Positions 57,367-64,000 of a DNA stretch of 64,000 bases are shown here, one piece after another. Source of the DNA: Aedes albopictus (taxonomy: Eukaryota > Arthropoda > Insecta > Diptera > Culicidae); contig NC_085136.1 in the NCBI RefSeq assembly GCF_035046485.1, forward strand, positions 299,366,778-299,430,777. The letters run 5' to 3'. Both the position numbers and the translations under genes were made by a program. Below the pieces are notes generated by a model, which did not search any database, was not told the DNA's origin, and was given only the letters and a program-made list of their open reading frames with translations. How positions within the stretch are numbered: the first letter of the stretch is position 1; each line of letters starts with the position of its first letter.

Positions 57367-58567
57367 GATCTCTGTCTTCTTCTCTCAGAAAATGGGCTTC
57401 CGAATATCAAATCACACAATCAGCTTTAAAATCTCTAATTAGTGTGCTGAACACCCACTTAAATGCGGATTTGCCAAAGGATCCTCGCACACTAATGAAA
57501 ACACCAAGGACGGTTGAAATCATGGATCTGCAGGACAATGGAAAATACTGGCATCATGGACTTGAAAATGGCCTACGAAATCGTTTGAAGCACATTACCA
57601 CGGACATGGAACTATCTATCAACATCAACATTGATGGCCTTCCCATATATAAAAGCAGTCCCAATCATTTTTGGCCAATTCTCGCGAATATTCACGAGCT
57701 ACCCTATGTCAAGCCTATTGTAATTGGTATTTATTACGGTTCAGCCAAGCCAAAGGATGCTGGTGAATTTCTTTCGCTTTTCGTGAAAGAGCTGCTATCA
57801 ATTCTTGAATCTGGGGTGTTCATAGATGAGCATAAAATATCATTAAAAGTTCGTGCTTTCATCTGTGACACACCTGCTCGGGCTTTTATTAAATGTGTTA
57901 CAAATTTCAATGGAAAGTTTGGATGCCTCAAATGCACTACAAAAGGTAGATATTCACATGAGACACGGACCATGACATTCCCAGAAGTACAAGCTGATCT
58001 ACGAACTGATCAACAATTTCGAGAGTTCAAATATCCGGAACACCAACGTGCCATTTCACCCCTCACGGAACTGCCAATCGATATGATTGAAGATGTTATT
58101 GTAGCCGATTCCTTACATTTACTGGAATTGGGAATCATGCGGAAACTGATGAATTCGTGGCGCACTGGAGCGATGACAAAACGAGCTAAATGGAGTGTTC
58201 ATGGAAAACAGCAGTTCTCGGCAGAACTAATTGCCTTAAGATTTCCAGCTGAAATACATCGGCGTATGCGTTCATTAGAACACATGTCCCTATGGAAAGG
58301 ATTAGAGTTCCGAATTTTTTTGAATTACGCTGGAGTAGTTCTTCTCAAAGATTATTTGCCATCTAAGTATTACGATCATTTCTTGTTATTATTCTGTGCT
58401 GTACGTATTTGTTCGGTAGAAGCTTACAAAGACTTTCTTCCAATCGCAAAAATGTTGTTCCTCGATTTCATAAATGGTTTCAAAAAATTATATGGATCTG
58501 AATTTGTTACCAGCAATGTGCATAATCTGTGCCACATTACAGATGAGGTCGAAAAATTTGGTAATTT
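57367..58567 (+). pseudogene. tnp2-like (CACTA/EnSpm-type) transposase, exon 2, 5' part
   Basis: Carries the tnp2-type core: SININIDGLPIYKSS (D187), FWPILANIHELPYVKPIVIG, FVKELLSILESGVF, AFICDTPARAF (D265), a CxxC (GCLKCTTKG, 284/287) and IVADSLHLLELGIM (D345, H347, E351), then SNVHNLCHITDEVEKFGN. This order matches the Transposase_21/tnp2 family (FDGxP, WP, P, FxxFIEEL). The acidic residues are plausible catalytic candidates, not proven. The frame is interrupted at 58567 by a LINE. Without it, exons 57017-57308, 57367-58567 and 59609-60137 give 2022 nt (673 aa plus stop) in one frame. Confidence 0.75.
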
Positions 58568-59602
58568 CCATCCTTGGGCCTATACTATTCACATTGTATA
58601 TCAATGATCTGCCGAACGTACTAAAACATTGCAAAGTTCATATCTACGCTGATGATGTACAATTGATTTTTGACTGCTCAAATTTTTCAACTGAAACCAT
58701 TGCTGCTTTAGTCAATGAAGACTTAGATAGAATATCGTCATGGGCAAGAAGTAACGGTTTATCACTGAATGTTAGAAAAACTTTTGCTATAATGATAAAT
58801 AAGAATCGGCAATTAAGCAAACCACAACTGAAGTTAAACGATACTGTTATAACGTTTGTAGAAGGTGCAAAAAATTTAGGCTTCAAGATTACTTCAAATT
58901 TTGAATGGGATGATTTTTTTGCCGCACAATGTGGAAAAATCTACGCTAAACTGCGGAATCTTCAGCTTGGGGCTCATTTTCTTAGCACTGATATTAAATT
59001 GAAACTATTTAAAAGTCTAGTATTACCTCATTTTATTGAATGCGATTTTCTGCTCCTCCAAGCATCTGCTCGATCTCTAAATAAAATGCGAGTCGCTCTC
59101 AACGCCTGCGTAAGATTTGTTTTCCATTTAAGTCGTTTTTCGTCAGTCTCACATTTGCAGGCACGTCTGATCGGATGTCGATTTGAAAATTTTGCTAAAT
59201 TGAGATGCTGTTTATCTATTTTCAAGCTACTTGAATGCCAAAAGCCGTTATACTTACATAGAAAACTAATTCCACTTAGAAGTTCACGGTCAAGAAAGTT
59301 TCTTCTTCCCAGGCATCGCACAGTTAAATATGGAAATTCGTTTTTCGTGAAAGGTGTTGCTATTTGGAACTCTCTACCAAACTTTATAACTGTAGAAAGA
59401 TCTGCAGCAGTTTTTAAAAGGATATGCATCGAACACTTCAACACAGTTTAAAAACATAAGTAAGTGTAGTAGAGTTGTATTAAATGTCATCTTCAATTTC
59501 TGGCCACTTGTTCTACTATTTAATATATGTTTTGTAACATTAAAAAAGACATTGTCTTAAGTTACTTGTTAATAAATGTAATAATAATAATAATAATAAT
59601 AA
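58568..59602 (+). mobile_element. 5'-truncated non-LTR retrotransposon inside the transposase gene
   Basis: The insert begins within RT at SILGPILFTLYINDLPNVLK, continues through HIYADDVQLIF (catalytic YADD) and a thumb/C-terminal region, and stops at 59451. A 3' tail of TAA/AAT triplets follows (59578-59602). It is flanked by TAATTT at 58562-58567 and 59603-59608. The triplet tail and motifs suggest the I/Jockey assemblage. The truncated ORF is otherwise open, so the insertion is fairly recent. Confidence 0.88.
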
Positions 59603-59608
59603 TAATTT

Positions 59609-60137
59609 GATATCTCTTTCCGCTTACCCATTTGAAAATTATCTACATTCACTAAAAAAGTTAGTAAAAGCAGGACCAAATCCATTAATTCAAGTAGCTA
59701 ATCGTGTATTAGAAGTGGAAGGTAACGATAAAGAGCCAAGTGGTGAACTAATTCCGTCTAACAGATCAATTGTTATTAATGTATTGAATGACGACAAAAA
59801 TTGTAAAATAACGCTTTCGGAATTTATTTTGACCACCAAATTTGTTAACAAATGGTTTCTCACAAAAGACCTGAAAATTGTTGGAATGACAGGAATCAAA
59901 GAACAATGCGGGGAAGCAATAATACAAGGACATCATCTGATACAAAAACAAGATTTATTTCCAGAGCCTATGAAATCTTCTTTCCTTCACGTGTACAAAT
60001 CGAAGGTAACCAAAGGGAACACTTCAAAACTTGCTGATTATAGGCCTGATGCAATATTATGTAAGATGGTACCTTTTACACGCAGACATGAAATTGTTTT
60101 CATTCCACTTATGCATACTTTGACAAATATGAAGTAA
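59609..60137 (+). pseudogene. tnp2-like transposase, exon 2, 3' part
   Basis: Resumes in frame with the interrupted exon at ISLSAYPFENYLHSLKKLVK, giving the family-typical run EVEKFG-N-x-x-S-A-Y-x-F-E-N. It ends TLTNMK with TAA at 60137. A plus-strand AATAAA at 60197-60202 follows the stop by 60 nt. Confidence 0.72.
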
Positions 60138-60196
60138 AAGTTAGAACAAAACGATCAATGAAATGTAAAGAATTATCTTATGTAACGAAATGCCTA

Positions 60197-60202
60197 AATA
60201 AA
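60197..60202 (+). terminator. Poly(A) signal of the transposase gene
   Basis: AATAAA 60 nt after the stop codon and just before the convergent gene's stop. Confidence 0.55.
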
Positions 60203-60246
60203 AAAAATCAATTCAACAATCTCAGTCAAAAAAATAAACGAAATGT

Positions 60247-60765
60247 TCAACACGAGCTATCACTACTGCTAACAATCGATTCCTGACCGATCGATTCATC
60301 TTCAGATATCTCGTTTTTTTCTCCGCTTGATGCGTTCTCAAATTCTCCCATATCCTCATTCTCAGAGTGAATAGTAGCTGCACTGCGGGTATCAGGAACA
60401 CCATCAGTTACGTCCTTCTCCGTTTGCTTCTTCTTGCCACTACGTTTGGTACGACAGGATGACTTCCGCAGCATCTTGTTGGTTGATCGCGATTTGGCAT
60501 GCCTGAACAAACGGGTCTTGCAAAACTTCTCAAGCAGCAGTCTTGTATACATCGGATCTCCAATCTGAACAAGGCTTAGTAGAAGCTCCGTGACGTTCCC
60601 AAATTCACGAAAACCACGCTCAGACTTGCCACCTCTGTTAACCCCTGTCCATGTGAAACGGTTCCAGAACCGTCGAGTGAAAAGGCAATCCGAGATTATG
60701 TAGAACGCGTCATCTCCCTTCTCGAGGTACGAGTTCGGTACGATGATTTTCGAAAAATATTCCAT
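60247..60765 (-). CDS. DUF4806-like accessory protein, last exon
   Basis: Acceptor TTTTCAG/ATGGAA in phase 0 with the preceding exon. It contains MEYFSKIIVPNSYLEKGDDA and LFTRRFWNRFTWTGVNRGGK, then ERGFREFGNVTELLLSLVQI, matching the DUF4806 pattern (leucine helix, then Y/F-x-W-T-G, then F-x-x-F/I-x-x-L). A basic segment (TKRSGKKKQTEK) and an acidic Ser-rich tail follow, ending at TGA 60247-60249. The gene is 110 bp from the convergent transposase stop. Function unknown; DUF4806 proteins are often linked to mobile DNA in insects (general knowledge, not checked). Confidence 0.65.
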   Translation of the reverse strand: MEYFSKIIVPNSYLEKGDDAFYIISDCLFTRRFWNRFTWTGVNRGGKSERGFREFGNVTELLLSLVQIGDPMYTRLLLEKFCKTRLFRHAKSRSTNKMLRKSSCRTKRSGKKKQTEKDVTDGVPDTRSAATIHSENEDMGEFENASSGEKNEISEDESIGQESIVSSSDSSC

Positions 60766-60883
60766 CTGAAAAGGAAAAATACATGATTTTACGTTAATGA
60801 GCCACTTATCTTCCCTTTTGCAATCCTCAGTTCTAACATCATGCCGCGATCAATATGGTAGAAATGCGATATGATACCACTAA

Positions 60884-61050
60884 GCGCTGTCCATTAACTA
60901 CGTTAACTCATTTTTGCCCACTTCTAACAAGCCCCTCCCACCCCCTCGTTTACTTTTGTCGATACAAAATTTTCGAAATTTGTATACAGTACAGATTATG
61001 AGCAGATCTCCTCCTCCCTCTAAGAATTTTCGTAGTTTGTGGACGGGCCC
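60884..61050. mobile_element. GCGCTGTCCATTAA MITE in an intron of the accessory gene
   Basis: Ends GCGCTGTCCATTAACTACGT / the inverse of GGGCCCGTCCACAAACTACG resemble the GGGGCTGTCC family at 10937 and 49940. It occupies the intron between 61106 and 60765. Confidence 0.65.
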
Positions 61051-61105
61051 TTAGTGTATACGTTTCTATTCACCCGAATGAAAACTTCAAAATTATTTTA
61101 CTTAC

Positions 61106-61499
61106 ATATTTCTTCCGAACAGCATCCTGTGCTAAGTCTGTGTTCCAATCGTCCAGTTGCTTTTCAGTGTCGATTAGTGCATGCTGCTCAGCTCTTACGT
61201 CAACTTCCGTTTCCGTGTTTTTCATAACCCCAGTCATTGCAGTAAGTCGAGCGAAATTCATCGCAAAACTTTTATCCACCGCTGCTGAAACCGCACGTTC
61301 TACAACCCTATCGATGTTTGCGTCGAGGTACTTCTCAATGGCGATAGGCACAATCAAGCATCAACGATATTTTTTTTAATCAATGCATCCAAGTCGGTAA
61401 TGGTATCCGTTTGTTCCACGCCAGCATCCTGTACACCTGTGTAATCCATATTTGACTGAGCTTCAAAATGTGGAGTGCCATGATCAACACCGTAAGCAT
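61106..61499 (-). pseudogene. DUF4806-like accessory protein, exon 3 (frameshifted)
   Basis: Acceptor TTTCAG/AT, donor AAATAT/GTAAGT. It reads DAYGVDHGTPHFEAQSNMDY to DLDALIKKNIVDA, then meets a TGA at 61354-61356. Shifting by one base at GCTTG continues LIVPIAIEKYLDANIDRVVE to DLAQDAVRKKY. One lost T near 61357 explains both the stop and the phase mismatch to the next exon (394 nt where 395 are needed). The segment is predicted to be helical (dimerisation or coiled coil is possible). Confidence 0.6.
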
Positions 61500-61663
61500 C
61501 TGAAATACACAAAAGTGCAATTATAAGTAAATAGAAAAAATGAACAATTTCGAAATAAAGAAAGGCACACTTGGGACGAATGGAAGTGTTTGGACATGAA
61601 AAACTATTATAACTTTTCAATTTTGCCTGGTGTTTGTTATGCAAGTAGTCAAGAAAAATGTAC

Positions 61664-62080
61664 CTGTGATTTCCAAAGCCTTCACTTGGATCTCTTCAGG
61701 CATCCATTCCACCAATTCCTGCTCGCGTTCCATAATTGTTTCCTGATTACCAAATGATGTTACGGATCCAAGGCACGGTAGCATAACGATGTTGTTCTGA
61801 GCTTCAATTATTCCCGCTGATTTGGATGGTTCAAGCACAGTACTACGTGGTGTCCGTGCTTCCAGAGGAAGAGTTTTCGACGATGACGCTACCGGTGATG
61901 AATCACCGTGCGGTACTCTTACATGTGCAGATGACTCCTGATCCTGATTACTTAGTTCCGGTGAGCCGCGCCTCGGTTCGAACTGTTCCACTGGTGGAGG
62001 CAAATTTAACTGAGGAACAACTTTTGACGCACCGGCGGGTGGTGTTACTGTGCTGTTCACTCGTTTTTTGCGTGCGATCG
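61664..62080 (-). CDS. DUF4806-like accessory protein, exon 2
   Basis: 417 nt, acceptor TTTTCAG/CG, donor ATCACAG/GTACAT. A Pro/Ser-rich, probably disordered linker (PQLNLPPPVEQFEPRRGSPE and similar) ends in MEREQELVEWMPEEIQVKAL. It splices in frame to both neighbours. Confidence 0.62.
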
Positions 62081-62140
62081 CTGAAAATGAATAGTTTATG
62101 GATATAGAAACAGAGATAGGAGATTCTAAATTTGATTTAC

Positions 62141-62477
62141 CTGTGCAGAGCTCATTGTAATCGTTCCGTTTCTGCTCGGACCTTTTCTTCTGGTTGGATT
62201 TCAAAAGCTTCTTCTTGCCCTCGAAGTCCGATACATCCTTTTTCGAAAGCTCCTCTACGGAACTCTCCGCTGCTTGGAAACTGCGAAACTTTCTGGTCAC
62301 TAGCACCGGAATTCCTTTGGTTGCGCCATTGAAAGCAGTTCCTTCCTTCCGCATCTTGTCAATTTTGTCGTTGCTCAAGCTTTTCGGCCACATCAAAAGC
62401 CCTTTGCGTATCCAACTCATGGGTACTGCCAGCACCTGCAGTCTGCCGTTTTCCATAAATTGTGCTACGCCGAACAT
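62141..62477 (-). CDS. DUF4806-like accessory protein, exon 1 (N-terminus)
   Basis: Begins MFGVAQFMENGRLQVLAVPM, then SWIRKGLLMWPKSLSNDKID, the N-terminal fold seen in insect DUF4806 proteins (V-x-F, a W-I/V motif, L-x-W-P). A Lys-rich segment (GKKKLLKSNQKKRSEQKRND) follows, a possible DNA-binding or nuclear localisation region. The ATG lies right after a TTCCAG acceptor. An upstream donor (AGCAAAA/GTAAGT near 62537) suggests a short 5' UTR exon at about 62540-62600. With the repaired exon 3 the protein would be about 555 aa. Confidence 0.65.
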
Positions 62478-62599
62478 CTGGAACGTATAATGTCTCGATT
62501 ATATTAAAAATATAGTGAAAATGAAGACTAAAAACTTACTTTTGCTTGTGCACAATCAGCCAGATTTTTCACTTATGTTTGTTTACATTTACGTCGTCG

Positions 62600-63549
62600 A
62601 CACGATAAATTCAGGGTTGCCAAAACAGTCCGATTATAAAAATAAATAATATTGGTGATAATACAAAAACAATGTTTTGGTTTGAAAATAAAGCAATTTT
62701 CCCTTTTTTTGAAAGTTATTATGTTTTATGCTCTTATTCATACCGATGCTTGTATTTAAACAACAGTGAAGAGAATAAAATTTGATCTTAATCATCTTAG
62801 CTACCATTTCGAATTCTTGGCAACAATGAGTTGTTGATATTGGTTTGTCTTTCTGGAATTATATAAAGGGTCGTTAATAATCGCAATGCTAGGTTGCATA
62901 TTACGTGCCTCTAAGTCATTAAAGGAATTGTTGTATTGCATGTCAAACCACATCATAAAGTGTTTGCAGTGCAGTTTTAGCAGAAATTAGTTGTTAAAAA
63001 TGGTTAAGATCATTATAGTGAAAAATATTCGTTCATCGATGGCGTGTACATGGATGAGCGGATGCGTGCTAGACTGCAAATACGGAGACCTTGGGATCGA
63101 GGCTGAAGGTAATTATAACATATTCATTATTATAAAATTATTCATTATTACAACAAAAATTCTGCAATCGTGCTGTTGCCATACCGAACATACATTAAAT
63201 ATGAAATGCAACAGTTTAGGCTTTGGTTTTCGGTTTTATATTTTTTTTTATAAAAGAATTAATGTTATAAAATGCATGCAATGTACTTAAAAATAATAGT
63301 TGTAAGACATCATATATAACGTAGTATAACTGAACATATACAATCTTCTATGGCTTATTAGGAAGATTATTGAATGGTCTTCATAAAGTCCGATTAAATT
63401 GTATAATGTGGAGTACGGTATGAGCCATTTGTACATATATGGCCTCCACTTTTGTTCACATAGAAAGAATCTATGCAGTTTATACGATCAATTTTAATCA
63501 TATAACAGTATACATAACTGATTTGCAGTTGAATAATATGGACTAAAAT
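62600..63549. other. Right subterminal region of the 6.9-kb element
   Basis: AT-rich. It includes the probable promoter of the minus-strand accessory gene and the subterminal words shared with 14677-16693 (ATATGGCCTCCACTTT at about 63440, TATACGATC at about 63481). A 99-codon plus-strand frame at 62991 has no recognisable motif and is not called. Confidence 0.4.
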
Positions 63550-63559
63550 GTTTGCTGGG

Positions 63560-64000
63560 TAAGCAGTTTTCGTTCGTCAGCTGGTGGGCGCTGAACTTTC
63601 TAATCGTCGGTCTGAATTCTTCCGCCTGGCCTACCTGAGCGTTTAGCCCAAGCAACACACATGTTATAATAGAGTTACGACAGCGCAAGTTTTGGTTGTA
63701 TAGAAGTTTATTTTACGTTATTCTAACATTGTGTTGAAATAACGTAAAATAAACTTCTATACAACCAAAACTTGCGCTGTCGTAACTTTTATATAACATG
63801 TGTGTTACTTGGGAGGTCTCCTATGATGATTTGGCGACGTTTCTTGGACAGCGGTCGTGCTCGTGTTAGAACTGCGCGTAGAATGCGACCTTGTTATTAT
63901 CAGTGCTTCCGGAGTGTGGGCTGTGAATATTGATTGTGCAATGCATAAGTTGAAGAATCGGCCCTAGATCCTCAACCTGCACATTGTTTCGTCGATCGGT
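63560..64000 (-). pseudogene. RTE-like LINE, copy B, 5' endonuclease part (runs off the window)
   Basis: Collinear with 50113-50400 of copy A (GCGCTGAACTTTCTAATCG, TGGCCTACCTGAGCGTTTAG, then GACAGCGGTCGTGCTCGTGT). It is interrupted by a palindromic element at 63647-63813 and continues beyond 64000. Confidence 0.75.
63647..63813. mobile_element. CCCAAGCAACACAC palindromic MITE, 167 bp
   Basis: Nearly perfect inverted arms from CCCAAGCAACACACATGTTA to TAACATGTGTGTTACTTGGG, centred near 63735. Flanked by AG on both sides. LINE copy A supplies the empty site GCGTTTAGGTCTCC, confirming a 2-bp duplication. Confidence 0.85.

Larger units (their letters stand above)
56668..63559. mobile_element. 6.9-kb CACTA/EnSpm-like element with two convergent genes
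   Basis: Bounded by CCCAGCAAAC (56668-56677) and its exact inverse GTTTGCTGGG (63550-63559). LINE copy B continues on both sides, so the limits are supported independently. It carries a tnp2-like transposase (plus) and a DUF4806-like gene (minus) that converge at 60137/60247. Subterminal words ATCGTATAT and ATATGGCCTCCACTTT recall the 14677-16693 element. A clear target duplication was not seen (TT left, TA right). Later insertions: a LINE at 58568-59602 and a GCGCTGTCC MITE at 60884-61050. Confidence 0.75.

Noticed and set aside
62991..63290. 99-codon plus-strand frame as a third gene of the 6.9-kb element
   Set aside because: No recognisable motif, Ile/Phe/Lys-rich AT-driven composition, and it overlaps the likely promoter side of the accessory gene.

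Overview
The window looks like chromosomal DNA from a culicine mosquito, most likely Aedes (Ae. aegypti or a close relative). The reasons are a tRNA-derived SINE of Feilai type (several copies), very dense nested transposons, long TE-filled introns next to introns of about 60 nt, and mosquito-style non-LTR, hAT and short terminal-inverted-repeat (TIR) elements. The species is inferred, not proven. There is no bacterial-style operon structure and no CRISPR. No functional tRNA or rRNA gene could be supported.

Region 1 (1-14 kb): one host gene on the minus strand, reconstructed from three exons (13138-12817, 1928-1747, 1625-1464; about 221 aa). It encodes an LRAT/NlpC-P60-like protein in which the usual catalytic Cys is Ser. 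Its 10.9-kb first intron holds a degraded I-like LINE and at least eight short inverted-repeat elements.

Region 2 (14-21 kb): pyrimidine-rich DNA with a perfect hairpin, then back-to-back TIR elements. These include a 403-bp fold-back with an 8-bp target duplication, two elements ending CCCA..TGGG, and a cluster of TA-flanked elements.

Region 3 (21-32 kb): a second minus-strand gene of four exons. It joins without a break into a 655-aa hAT transposase-family protein (31636-31027, 23305-22742, 22323-22013, 21645-21163). Its 7.7-kb intron contains a long degenerate GAATTCCTGGAG-type array and an 840-bp inverted repeat.

Region 4 (32-48 kb): TE debris. It includes Feilai copies, a BEL/Pao fragment, an L1/Tx1-like LINE interrupted by a Feilai SINE with clear target duplications, an RTE-like fragment, a 1-kb GAGACCCC-type array, and a second copy of a 0.95-kb TIR element that has itself taken two further insertions.

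Region 5 (48-64 kb): two RTE-like LINE copies on the minus strand. The second is split by a 3.7-kb TA-flanked TIR element full of tandem repeats, and again by a 6.9-kb element (56668-63559). That element carries two convergent multi-exon genes: a tnp2-like (CACTA/EnSpm type) transposase on plus and a DUF4806-like accessory protein on minus. The transposase gene is interrupted by a 1.0-kb LINE; excising it with one target duplication leaves 674 codons in frame. The accessory gene is broken by what looks like one lost base. This two-gene element and its possible non-autonomous relative at 14.7-16.7 kb are the most interesting items.
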